64,000 nucleotides of DNA from Progne subis subis (taxonomy: Eukaryota; Chordata; Aves; Passeriformes; Hirundinidae). The position numbers were made by a program, and so were the translations under genes. Positions within the stretch are counted from its first letter, which is position 1, and every line of letters begins with the position of its first letter. This document shows, in pieces, positions 39,601 through 51,100 of this stretch. The DNA lies in NCBI GenBank assembly GCA_022316685.1, contig JAKJHU010000030.1, positions 15,828,018 through 15,892,017 of the forward strand, in the 5' to 3' direction. A model generated the notes under the pieces. The model ran no database searches and was not told the origin of the DNA. It was given only the letters and a program-made list of their open reading frames with translations.

Positions 39601-42600
39601 ACTTGCAGGGGGGCTACCTCATTAAATCAAATAAAAGCAGTGGGGGGCAAAAAAGAAAAGCATTGAGAATCACTTTCCCTACTTCAGGCCCACGGGAAAA
39701 GCAGAACCATGTGAGGTGGAACGCATTCTGCATTCAAGTTTTTGCTTCCTTTATGTGTGTGTTAATAATTTAAATAATTTTGAATGCATAAAGCCAAAAT
39801 TTCAGTTTTAGACAAAGCTGGCAAATAATTTATCAACTGCAGAACAAATAACTGCCTTTAATTGAAAGCAATCTTTCTGCATTCTGCAACAATAACCTAA
39901 TGACTGGGGCTGATAATAAAATTACCCAACTTCTTTAAGACAGATCTCTAGAATAATGTAATATTCTAATATTTACATTATTAATTTGTTTATTGTTAAA
40001 ATTCATTTTTGTATAATTAACTGAAAGCTACATAGCTACTTTTTCTCCCTCTTTCTTAACTGTTGCATTGATCTGCACATCCGTATGTGCACATAGGCAA
40101 GGACACATGGCTGCATTCCCATATCAGGGCACCTCTTACTTCCCTGGTATGAATTGTATTATTTTTTTACATTGGATTGTAAGCTCCTGACTGGATTTCA
40201 CTATGTGACCCTAACTAACACTGGCAAATGGAGCTCAGTGAGACTACCTGAGTTCACTGAGACTGCTCACCCACTTATTAACACTAAGCATGTGCACAAA
40301 TCATCACAAGATTTAGCAAAAACATCAACAAAAACTAAACACAAGAAAGAAAGGAAGAAAGAGGAAAATGGTGATAGATATTTAAACATCAGTCATGCAT
40401 CTGCAGAAATGGTTTGTTGGAAGAAGCAGCTGATTACCCATGGATATTGCTGTTGAAATTTGCAAAAATTTGAAATTCTTTCCTAACAGTAAAAATAGGA
40501 TTTTGATTTTTTTATTACTTTCTTTTTCTTTATGCACTGAATTTTATTGTCCTGGCAGCAGGCTGATTTTGGAAGGACAGGTTAAACTTTGCAAGAGACT
40601 GAAGACCTCTCCACCACTGAGTACGGCAACCGTCCAGGCAGCAGCAGTCCAACTTTTATGGCTGTCCCCGGTTAACCCTGAATGGGACAGTTAATGTCTT
40701 TGTACCTGTATCCCAGTCTGTGAGCAGTTTTATGCCTAATCTCTGTGGAGAAATTCTAAGAAGTGCTAGGATGCTCATTCTACTGATTTTTACTCTGCTA
40801 CTGCTTGTTATATATGATAGATGCAATGATAAATACCTGCAGATAGGAGCTTACATCCACTGGCATCTGGGTTGAGGCCATCAAATCCCACCATTATGAC
40901 ATGTCACCGATTTGCTCCTTCATCATTCTTATAGAACTAAAACCTTAATTTTCCTCTAAGGCAAGAGTGAGTGGCAGTTCACCTTGATTATTTGCATGTG
41001 AAAAACAGGAGATGTAAATGACAGAAAGGTTAATGACAGGATAGATGATCTTTTCAAGCTTTCAGCTTATTAGCATTCTTTCAAACTTTCTATCATGCTT
41101 CAGATAAATGATTCAGGGGGTTTTAGCTGCAGTCACAAGAACAGGACAGCTTTTGTGATGCTTGCTGACTCGTGTGTAAAAGCTCCAGGCATTGCTGGGG
41201 ATGTGTATTCTTCTTGTGTTTGTTCTCTCTAGAACGATGTTTTTCCAACCGGGCAATAGAGGATATCAAAGGGAGCTTAGGCCCAATGTTGTGTTAGGCT
41301 GGCAGCCAGTACTGTGATGCCAGTATTTCAGTGCCTGTGAGATGGATGGCAGACTGCTGACCCTTTGCTGAAATGGCACTGGCAATAAGATGGACCAGGC
41401 ATGGCTGCATGTCTCTTTTACCAAAGCAGCAGGGCTTAAGGTGGATGGAGCCAAAGACAATCTTGGAGCCAGCTTGTTCTTGCCATAAGGTTGGATGCCT
41501 TTCAGAGGGAGCTTCTTTCCAGACTAAGGCTGTAGAAAACTGTGGTAGAGAAAAAGAACAAAACACAAGAACACTGTCAAAGCAAGGTTGGTGTAGTGGC
41601 AGAATCTCAGCCAATTATTAGGCAGTGTTTAATTCTTCAAGAAATGCTCTAAAAGATATGTAGAGGTGTGCCTTTTCTCCCTCACAAGGGGGCCCTGCTG
41701 CGGCAGTGAGGGATGGTGGAAGTTACAGCAATTACAAAAGTGATGTGTGAAATCCTGACTGTTGCTGTATATTTCTGCAGTTGTGTGGGTGCTGCTGGTG
41801 ATGCTGTGGAAGTGAGATACAATGCAGAATTTGGTCAACAGACACAAGAGAAACACATGGATACCACCAAAGTCAACATGCAAAACTGGCATCATAGTAC
41901 TTATCCAAATGTTTTTTTCTGTTACCCTTTCTCAGAATATATTTCTTTTCTAGACACATTTCACTCTTCAGATTTTCCCAAAATTTATATTCCTCCAAAA
42001 CATTCCTTCTTTCTAAATGACACTATCTTTGTGTCTTGAGCCAAAAGGTTGCTTGCTAGCTTAATGCTAGCAATGTGAACTGTGTATTATGTGGATTCAT
42101 TTGTAGTCTGGACATTGGAAACATAACTGTAAAGGTTAACACAGCAAAATATGAGAGTCGTCTACAGCAGATATCTGTGGTGTTACAAAATCAGAGTCCA
42201 ACGTTTTGGTCAAAAATACATAATATAGTTAATTACTGTTAGTCTTCTGTTAGTAGTCATCTAGTGGTTAATATATCAACAATTGTGGGCCAAATACAGT
42301 GTAGTTAAAATATATCCTTTCTCTCCCTCATTTAATATTATTTTTATTTAAATAATGAGGCTCTAACTTGAGCATGCTGGTTGACTCATACTTAAAATTT
42401 CAATACAAATAAAAAAATTTAAAAATTACTGAGAGAATAATTCCAAACTAAGCTACATAATGCCATGTGAATCTTGGGCAGAGGAATGTCATATACTTCA
42501 AAAATAATCACACTACCTGTGGAATTGACTGATGAGGCTTTGGATATTGTTTCTAAACAGTGGGATAAAGTAGCCTCTGGGGCTCAGAGAAGTTTCCAAG

Positions 42601-43607
42601 CTGTTGAATATTCATAAGAAATGTTATTGTTCTGATGAACAGATGTAGTGGTGTAGCTGTGTAAAAGCCACTGGCTTTGGAATCCATGCAGCACTATGAC
42701 GTTCATATTTTTGTGATAGTCTAAACACACAATTCCCTAAGGCTGTGATGTCTGTTTGAAGATTCTGCAGAGATTTAGAAAGGAAATTCTGAGTGGAGTG
42801 TTTTGGTGTTTTTTTTTGTTTTTTTTTGTTTTTTTTTTTTTTTTCCATAAGAAATTTAAAAACTTGTCAGAGACATGCAGTGAAAAATACACCTATTGTG
42901 AAGGTGGCCAGGAGTACAGAGAGCCCTGGGAAAAATCTGCATTAAGATTTGAATGTTGCAGTTATATAGGAGCACATCTGAACTTCGCCAAGAAACACAG
43001 GTAACTAAGAGACAATGCATGTAAAATAAGCCTTTTAATGATAATTCACGCATCTAAACCTGACGTGCTCAATTAAAGTGATGGTAAGATATATAGTGAA
43101 AGATCATTTTGAATTTGCCAACCTATATGAAAAGGAAGAGACATATGTCAAAACCAAGACCTGCTCTAAGCAAACCTGTTTCATTCCACCAGAGATAGAG
43201 ATTACTGATGTATCGTAGCAGAGGTGTAATTTCTTCATAACTGAGAATAAACTACGAGGTTTATAGAACAGCATATTTAGAGCAATATGTTAATAATACT
43301 CTGCTAAATTCTCTGTTTGCATAGAACACCTTTGAGTACAGTAAGATGCAGATGAATATGAATAAATATTGAAAGGGTGCTCTTCAAAACTCCTGTTAAT
43401 TTGGCAACTGTTCTAGATCAACCTGAATCATCTTCACAAAAGGAACAGATATATTGAGTCCTGAACTAAGACCTAACTCCAACCTCCTAAAATGCCAGGA
43501 GTTTTCATGTGTATTCTACTGATCTGACTTTTTAACTGCTACACCATATCACTAAAGCACAGTATCTTAGGATAAGACAGACATTCTAAATGTTTTGTGA
43601 CATAACA
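36685..43607. other. No gene recognised
   Basis: About 7 kb of AT-rich DNA without a supportable exon or RNA gene. Short homopolymers occur, including a broken T/G run at about 42810-42845. The 109-codon open frame at 41713-42039 has no recognisable motif. Confidence 0.55.
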
Positions 43608-43870
43608 TTAAATCATAGGATCATTAAGGTTGGAAAAAACTCCAAGATCATCAAGTTCAACTGTCAATCTAGCATCAGCATCATGTTCACCAGTACACCG
43701 TATCTCTATATGCCATATCCGCACCTTTTTGAACACTTTCAGGATGGTGACTCCAGTCACCAGACTTCCCTGGGCAGCCTGTTCCAATGCTTGACAACTC
43801 ATTCTGTGAAGAAATTTTTCCTAATACCTAATCTGAACTTCCCCTGGAAGGACGCTAAGATTAGGCATTA
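43608..43870 (-). mobile_element. CR1 LINE 3' end (minus strand)
   Basis: The reverse complement matches the CR1 3' untranslated end. Landmarks on the plus strand are AATCATAGGATCATTAAGGT at the 3' tip, CCAAGATCATCAAGTTCAAC, GGGCAGCCTGTTCCAATGCT, and a stretch reading TTCTGTGAAGAAATTTTTCC near 43802. It is 5'-truncated and non-coding. It lies head to head with the plus-strand CR1 that starts at about 43880. Confidence 0.8.
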
Positions 43871-43879
43871 TTAACTAGA

Positions 43880-44278
43880 TTCGTGTTACAGGATCAACAG
43901 CCCTGCAGAAGTGCATCAACACCAATGCACACAGCACAGACAACAAACAGGAGGGCCTGGAAGCCATTGTGCAGCAGGAAAACTGACACAGCTGTCATCA
44001 TGGAAACATGGTGGGATGACTCACATAACTGGAGTGCTGCAATGGACGGCTATAAACTCTTCAGCAGAGACAGGCAAAGGAGAGGCTGTGGGGTAGCCTA
44101 ACTCTGTTAGGGACTGTTTTGACTATCTAGAGCTTGATGATGGTGATGAAATGGTGAAAAGTTTATGAGTAAAAACCAAGAGGAAGACCAACACACAGCA
44201 ATCATGGTGAGAGTTTGTTACAGACCTCCCAAGCAGGATGAAGAAGCTGACAAAATACTCTATAAGCATCTGGGAGAA
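43880..44278 (+). mobile_element. CR1 LINE segment 1: start of ORF2 endonuclease
   Basis: Plus-strand CR1 beginning near the start of ORF2. Seen: the HTNAHSTDNKQEGLEAIV-like lead-in, then the apurinic-type endonuclease start (ETWWDDSHNWSAAMDGYKLF, then SRDRQ) at 44020-44085. A decayed middle follows, including a YRPP-like motif near 44220. At about 44279 it is interrupted by an opposite-strand CR1 fragment and resumes near 44775. Stops and small indels make it inactive. Confidence 0.8.
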
Positions 44279-44740
44279 TCATAGAACCATAGAAAATGTT
44301 GAACTGAAAAGGACCCCACCAGGATCATTGAGCTTAACTCCTGGCCCTGCACAGAAGACCCTAAGACTCATATCATGTGCCTGAGACTGTTGTCTAAATA
44401 CTTCTTGAATTCTTGGTGCTGTGTGCACTTCCCCAGGAAGCCTGTTCCAGTGCTTAACCACTGGGTGAAGACCTTTTCCTGATATCCAGCCTAAACCTTC
44501 TCTGACCTAGCTTCATGCCATTTCCTTGGGTCCTGTCACTGGTTACAAGGGTGAGAAGATCAGTGCCTGCCCCTCCACTCCCCCTTGCAAGGATGTGGAA
44601 GACCACAGTGAGGTCTCCTCTCAGCCTCCTCTTTTCCAGGCTCAACAGAACAAGTGACCTCAGCCACCCCTCACATAGCTTCTCTGTCAGCCCCTTCACC
44701 ATTCTCATGATATCCTTTGGATGGTCTCTAATAATTTGTC
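44279..44740 (-). mobile_element. CR1 LINE 3' fragment inserted in another CR1
   Basis: Reverse-strand CR1 3' end. Plus-strand landmarks are AATCATAGAACCATAGAAAA at the tip, CCCCAGGAAGCCTGTTCCAG near 44432, and GTGAGGTCTCCTCTCAGCCT near 44609. It sits inside the endonuclease region of the plus-strand CR1: coding similarity stops at about 44278 and resumes at about 44775. So it inserted into, and is younger than, that copy. A 16-base direct repeat (GTCTTTTCCCTTGTTC) occurs at its right edge. Confidence 0.75.
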
Positions 44741-44774
44741 TTTTCCCTTGTTCTTGTGTTCTTGTCTTTTCCCT

Positions 44775-45481
44775 TGTTCGCTTCAACTTACCAGTTGTCT
44801 GCTGCAAATACAAGACGGTGGAAAGGAAAGAAATCTGAAAATTCTTGGAATATGTGGAAAGGAACTTCCTGAGACAACTGGTGAAGGGGTCAGCTTGGGA
44901 ATGCATCAAGTGGATCTGCTATCCGTGAACAGAGAAGGACTTTTGGATGATGTGGTTGCCAAAGACCATCTTGGGCAAAGTGATCATGATATGATAGAAC
45001 CTTCAATTCTTTAGAAAATTCTTAATTCTCAAAGAACCTTAGATTTCTGGATGGCAGACTGTACTGTTTAGAAGATGGGTGACAGAGTCCCCTGGGACAC
45101 AGTCCTGAAGTGCAAAGGAGTCCAGGAAGGCTGAACATTCTTCAAGAAGGAAATCTTAAAGGTGCAGGAGCAGTCTGCCCTCCTGTGCCAAAAGATGAGG
45201 TGGTGGGGAGGAAGACCAGCCTGACTGAACAGAAAGCTTTGGCTGGAACTCAGGAAGGAAAAGAGTTTTGACCTTTGGAAAAAGGAGCATGGAACTCAGG
45301 TGGACTACAAGGATGTTTTGAGGTCAATACAGTGAGAAAATTAGAAGGACTTTGGCCACAGAACTTAATCTACTCTCTGCTATGAAAGATAATAAACATG
45401 TTTATATAAATACATTAACAACAAAAGAAGACCTAAGGAGAACCTTCATCCTTTATTGGATGACTTGGATACATATAGCAG
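44775..45481 (+). mobile_element. CR1 LINE segment 2: endonuclease end and linker
   Basis: Continuation of the plus-strand CR1. The endonuclease C-terminus is visible as LLDDVVAKDHLGQSDHDMIE at 44940-45000, keeping the S-D-H catalytic triplet. It is followed by the degraded linker to the reverse transcriptase (45040-45475). The copy is broken at 45481 by a minus-strand LTR. No intact frame. Confidence 0.8.
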
Positions 45482-46160
45482 TGTCCTCTCACGCCTGGCA
45501 GGCGTGCAGGCTAGCTCAGTTCTGCAGTGCCAGCAGCGAGGATCGGTCGGGGTCACAGGCAGGGCGAGTAACCTCCTCCCGGTGGGTTCTTGGTTCCCCA
45601 CACCAGCGAGTGGACCTGATGGTGTTGCGACTGCAGCGACGGAAAAAGGGTCATCTCTCTTTAGGCAGGGTAGAAGGTAGTTTATTAAGGGGAGTCCGGC
45701 AAGGAGCTCCGCCTCAGACCACTGCTGCCCAGAGAGAGCAGAGATCAAAGCTTGACCGCCACTTATAAACGGGGGAGGGCTGACAACGGGTCAGCCAACC
45801 AGGGAACATGGGGTGGTAACAGGGGTGTCAACTTCTGAACCATTAACAAATCACAGGGGGGTAGGAGGGGATTCCCTGGGCACCAGCCTATCACTCGACG
45901 CCTCTCCTGGATCTTTCCAGAATCCAGGGAAGGGTCTCGAAGTGACAGACAGGGCGACCAAGAGGAGAGGGGGGATTGACAGGGACAGGTGCAGGGGAGG
46001 AATGATTGACATAAAAAGACTGGATATATAACTAACTCATAAGGGGGAAAACTATTACAGAACACAGTGGTATACAGTGGACCGAACCATTACAAAAATA
46101 ACTTAAAAATCTTACAAAAATAACTTAATAACTTAATAAAAAAACTCTCGCACCACTACA
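45482..46160 (-). mobile_element. Solo ERV LTR, family A copy 2
   Basis: Complete LTR on the minus strand, beginning TGTAGTGGTGCGAG at 46160 and ending GTGAGAGGACA at 45482. The TATA-like GTTTATAAG is at 45762-45769 and AATAAA at 45681-45686. It is the same family and orientation as the LTR at the window start. CR1 sequence lies on both sides with no viral interior, so it is a solo LTR. An exact target duplication is not visible (flanks TAGCAG and GATATG), which may reflect decay or a boundary misplaced by a few bases. Confidence 0.85.
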
Positions 46161-46795
46161 GATATGTAAAACAAAAGATGTGAAAAGGCTGAGATGCCTG
46201 GCATCCTGCCTTTTATTAGCAATAGTGTGGCCAGCAGGACCTGGGCAGTGATTGTCCTGTTGTGCTTGGCACTGGTGAGGCCATACTACAAATCCTGTGT
46301 CTAGTTTTGGGCCCCTCACTACAAGAAAGACATTGAGGAGTGTCCAGAGAAGGGCAACAGAGATGGGGAAGGGTCTGGAGCACAAGTACCATGAGGAAAA
46401 GCTGAGGGAGCTGGGGCTGCTTAGCCTGGAGAAGAGGAGGCTCAGGGGAGACCTTATCCCTCTCTACAAGCACCTGACAGGAGGCTGTAGCCAGGCAAGG
46501 GTCTCGTCTCTTCTGCTAGGCAGCAAACAGAGGAAATGGCCTCAAGTTTCACCAGGGGAGGTTTAGATTGGATATTAGGAAAACATTTTTCACCAATATT
46601 GTTATCAAGAGTAGTTACAGGCTACCAGGGGAAGTGGAGGAGTCACCACTCCTGGAGGTATTTGAAAGATGTGTAGATGTGGCATTTAGGTTTAGTGGTG
46701 AACTTCGCAGTGTTGTATGAAGGGTTGGAATTGCTGATCCTAAAGGTCTTCTCCAAAGTAAATGATTCTATGAGTCTATGGTTCCATGGCTAATA
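46161..46795 (+). mobile_element. CR1 LINE segment 3: end of ORF2 and 3' UTR
   Basis: Resumption of plus-strand CR1 right of the LTR. Seen: the ORF2 C-terminal region (GTGGCCAGCAGGACCTGGGC near 46219; TCCAGAGAAGGGCAACAGAG near 46340; CTTAGCCTGGAGAAGAGGAG near 46420), then the 3' untranslated region ending in a degenerate 8-bp repeat (ATGATTCTATGAGTCTATGG) near 46765-46785. The whole reverse transcriptase domain is missing between this and segment 2, so the element also carries an internal deletion. Confidence 0.8.
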
Positions 46796-47029
46796 TAAAA
46801 TGTTTGAGAAGTGATTTTTTTTTTTTTAATTTTTTATTTTGTTTTTTTTGAATGTGCTTCAACACTGAAAAAAGTAACAGGATACTAGAAAACACTAAGT
46901 ATATTTACGTCACATAAGGGAAGACTCTGGGAAAGATGACGAAAATTAAGTTCATTAAATCCAACAACAGTATTAAGACATTTTTGAGGTAATACTCACA
47001 GAGAGTTTAAAGCTGCATTTGGAGAATAA

Positions 47030-47400
47030 AAATGTAATAAGAATGAGTCAGCGTGGGCTTGGGAAGAAGTAATTATGACAAACAATTCTGATTACATTTT
47101 TAAATGGAATAATGATTGGCTTACATAGAAAGGAGCCTGGTAGACATTTTACAGATGGATTTTCAGGGAAGCTCTCAACAGGGTTTCACATGATGGATTA
47201 CTGCATAAAACCTTCAAAATATGGATTAGGGGATGAATGCTTAGGACGTCTAAGAAATTGCTTAGAAGATAAAAATGGAAGAATTAAAAGTACATTTTTG
47301 TTCACCCAAGCTGGGGTCTTTCATGGGAGTCCTTTTAGTGTCTTCAGCAGGACTTATATCAGGACTGTCATGTGAAGAAGAGGCCCACAGGGGCCTTGAT
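47030..47400 (+). mobile_element. Probable old LINE reverse transcriptase fragment
   Basis: The plus strand resembles the LINE segment preceding and including the PQGS motif. There is a TTTCAGGGAAGCTCTCAACAGG stretch near 47160 where FSKAFDTV is expected, followed by a GLGDECLGRLRNCLEDKNGR-like stretch near 47230-47290. After that VFHGSPFSVFSRTYI sits where GVPQGSVLGP..FNIFI is expected. Strongly decayed; assignment is by pattern only. Confidence 0.4.
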
Positions 47401-47689
47401 GGATGCCTGTGTGCCCTCATAATGATAATTTAGATAGCGCTGTGATACAGGAGAGAGACATTTCAAATAGCTGACATGGGCTGTTTTAATACTGTGTGGT
47501 GGAATATAATTCAAGGGGTTCTGAAGAAGTTCCAGATACTACATTTTTAGCACAGGAACAAGCAGGGCTCATAGGTAGAGCTTTTGAAGGCATAAGCTGG
47601 GCTTGCCAGTGATAAGCAATAATATGGCAAACCAAAACTTGAGGAACTGAGTGCTAATACAATCCTACAATCTGCTCCATTAAGTGTTG

Positions 47690-48175
47690 TCTATAATGAA
47701 ACACACGTGAGATGCTTCTGTACCAATGCACACAGCATGAGGAATAAACAAGGAGTCTGAAGCTTTGGCCTGGTCCCAGAGATTTGACATCACTGGCATA
47801 AGCAAAGTCCTGTGACTGGAGTGCTCTGTTGTGTGGTTACAGGCTCTTCAGGAGGGACAGACTGGGCAGCAAGGTGGGGGTTGTGGGGGGGATGCTGGAC
47901 TTCAGGAAAATGTTCTACACCCAGAGGATGGTTGGGCCCTGGAACAGGCTCCCTGGGGAAGTGGTCACAGCACCAAGCCTCACAGAGTTCAAGAAGCATT
48001 TGGACAATGCTCTCAGGCATGTGATGTGACTCCTGAGGATGGTGCTGTACAGGGCTAATTGATGGACTCTGTGATTTTTGTGGATTCCTCCCCACTCAGC
48101 ATGTCCTATGATTCTGTGATTCTGTGATTCTGTGATTCTGTGATTCTGTGATTCTGTGATTCTGTGATTCTGTGA
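47690..48175 (+). mobile_element. CR1 LINE with internal deletion and intact 3' tip
   Basis: Plus-strand CR1. Seen: an endonuclease lead-in (ATGCACACAGCATGAGGAATAA near 47725, then GGCTCTTCAGGAGGGACAGA at 47844). Right after the G-rich end of that segment (about 47880) it jumps to the 3' untranslated region (GATGCTGGACTTCAGGAAAA, then TGGAACAGGCTCCCTGGGGA). It ends in eight perfect 8-bp repeats. Nearly all of ORF2 is missing. The deletion resembles that of the CR1 at 688-1400. Confidence 0.8.
48110..48175 (+). repeat. CR1 3'-terminal tandem repeat (GATTCTGT)8
   Basis: Eight perfect consecutive copies of GATTCTGT followed by GA. CR1 elements end in a short 8-bp repeat instead of poly(A); this one is expanded beyond the two to four units usual for the family (from memory of the family). 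Confidence 0.95.
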
Positions 48176-51100
48176 AATGAACTAATATGAGACAACCAGG
48201 AAACTGAATCTATTGTAAATGATGAATTCACAGTGGGCTTGTAGGACTCTATTTTAAGAAGTTTGCATTGCTGTCCATTTAAAGTTTAGGCCATTAGAAA
48301 TACAGTATTTCTGCTTCTTCAGTTAGATCTCTCTGGGAAAAGGTGTTCTTGCTCCAGCTTGCAGATGAAAGATGAATTCTTTAAAACACTATATCTAAGG
48401 CTCATCAGAATAAATCATTACCTTCCAATACAGCTAAGGGAACTAATTCATAGACAACTGAAACAATTTGCCCCACAGGTCCACCGCACAGCTGGGAACA
48501 GAATTAATGTCTTATAAGACTGGATAAAATGCCCCATTCACTACTCTAATTAGAAAATTATATCAGTTTAAGAATGATGAATGATATAGGCTTGAAGACG
48601 ATAAGAGAAATATGCACATTTGGCATGTAGCCTTGTCTCCAAAATGAAACTGAGCTTGTGAGAACTGGCATGACTTTAATTTGCAAAAAAATTTAATTGA
48701 TGACACAATATTTTTGAACTACTTAAGAATTGGTACAAATTTTGGAAGTTTCAAAGGAATCAGAAAGAAAGAAATTAAATTATCACTCTAATCTGTTCAA
48801 TAGCTTTTACATAGGCATAGGAAGTAACTATATTTTCTCTTCTGAACTTGTATTTTCAATGAGACACTGCAAAATGCAATAATGTATGTGGGAGTGTCAG
48901 AATTCCTTTGGTTTCTCTTAAGGAGTTCTGAGCACATTGGCATACCATGAAACTGGTGCAGGCTTTTTGAAAAGGAGTTTATTCTACTAAAATGTGTCTC
49001 TCGGTTGTCTCATCTTCTTGTTTGCCTTTTCAGTTATTTCTTTAAGGATGTTGCACAGTTTGGGGATAGTTTTGGTCTAAAAACATGTTTTGGTCCATTC
49101 AAATACTTCACATCTAGAGCAGATATTTTGTAAGTCTGAAATCTAACCAAGGATTAATAGGAACAGAGATGGATGGAGAATTGGCAGGTAGCCATCTGAA
49201 GTGTCCAGGAAAATTTAACGATTGATTTGTCCAATGTGAATTAACTTAGATCCAAAGTAGTGGGGAACAGGAACAACTAAGAATACTTGCAGAGAAAATA
49301 ACCTGGGAAATATTGACAGAATAAAGAAGTGTCCCTTTGTTTCCCTCTTGTAACTACAGTGGCCACACTGCATATACAGATTTCACTTTGCTGTTGGTAT
49401 TTTTTTCGGTGTACCATTTGTTTGATTTAAAGACCAAAGACTTGAGCCTGTAAATACAAAGCTTCAGATTTTACATCCTCTTAGAAGACCTGACTGTTTA
49501 GTATATAGATCCAAACTCTATAAATACCTTCTAATATTAATCCTACTTTGACTTGGCGTGTACATATTTTTCAAGCATTGATGATGATAGAAATATGCCT
49601 TTTGATTGGAGAAACAAGAAAATAATTCCAGTGATATTCAAACTGGTCATGAGTTTAGGGAAAAAAAAACCAAAACTGTAAGAATGATTCAGCACTACAT
49701 AAGGTGCCCAGAGAGATTGTGTAATCTTCATCCTTAAAGGTTCAAAACTAGTCTTGCCATAACCCTAAGCAGGACCCAGATCTAGGTTTCAAGGTAGTCC
49801 TTTGATTAGGAGATCTCCTCCAACATTAATCTTTATGTGTTTCTGTGACGTGGATTTTTTTATTTTTGCTTTTCAAACATATCAACCTACTGGATTCAGT
49901 TAAGAAGAAAATGATGGTAAAAAAACATTTGAAGGGTAATGTTGACAGACAAATTTCCTCAGGCTTCTAAAAGTTAAAAATACTTGGAGATATTTCTTGG
50001 GTTTGTGGGACAATGGCCATCATTAAATTGTCTTTTCGTTTGATGTTGAAGGGTTAGGAGTTATAATATGATCAGTAAATAGTCAAACTACCTTTCAAAG
50101 CTTTGAGCTAATCTAACATTTCCTCTGCATGCAAAGACTTTCAGTGGGATGATTGTAGTGTCTTTGCCTTGCAGTAGTGAGCTGAGCTAGTGCTACCCCA
50201 AGCAAAAACCTGGTGATGCTGTAAATGTGAGAGCTGAATAATGAACTGGCAATGGAAACATAATAGCCCATGGCCAATGGCATGTCTCCCACAATATGTT
50301 CCTCTGCAATGGGCAATGCTGTACATATTTCAATTTCTACTTTAAAATGTTCATTCCCTATTTTCTCATCTTTCTCCTTCTCAAATGTCTTACCCAGTAA
50401 ACTCAAAATAATTTTTTAATAAGTGCATCTATATAAAGAAAATTAAGACTGAGGATCATACAGCAAAATGAACTTTTTTCAAGTGAAATGGCTGTAGAAT
50501 TACCTATACAACCCCAATGTTGGAATTCCCACAGACAGGAACTTTAGCAGAATCTATTGCCAAATTGCAGTTGTGAAAAAGTTTTAAATGATACTCAATT
50601 TTCACCAGCTAGCAATAAATATAGTGCAATACTACGTGTTGACCTTGCAAAGGCATCTGATAGAACAGATTGTAGTCAGCTGTAGGGATTTGCTTCCAAA
50701 CTGTAGCAAACTAGATGTGGAAAATGCAGTGCTATAGCATATACTCCCCTCTCTAGATTTTGAACAGATTGAAAGGGAATACAGTCAGCATTCAAATACT
50801 TCTTTGTTTCCATGCATATTAAAAGCCCAGGGTAAAATTTTGCATTTTTATTCCTGACTGTGTACATAGATAGTACTATTCTCCATCCAAATATGCAATA
50901 TGAAAAGTTGTCTGCATCAATCATTTTGAAATAATTGCTTTAATTTGGGTCTGTGGCTGAAAGTGAACACGTCTGGTGTCACATCCTAGCAGTCACTTTT
51001 CCCAACAATTTCCTTTTTTCCAGCCTTGACAAATAACAAATGCTTGATAATAGCTTTAAATTTAAAATTCATTGTCAACCAACTGATAAGAGACTTATCA

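Noticed and set aside
41713..42039. 109-codon open frame on the plus strand
   Set aside because: No recognisable domain; AT-rich tail; likely chance.
48110..48175. CRISPR-like short repeats
   Set aside because: The repeats are contiguous with no spacers and sit at a CR1 3' end, and the genome is vertebrate.
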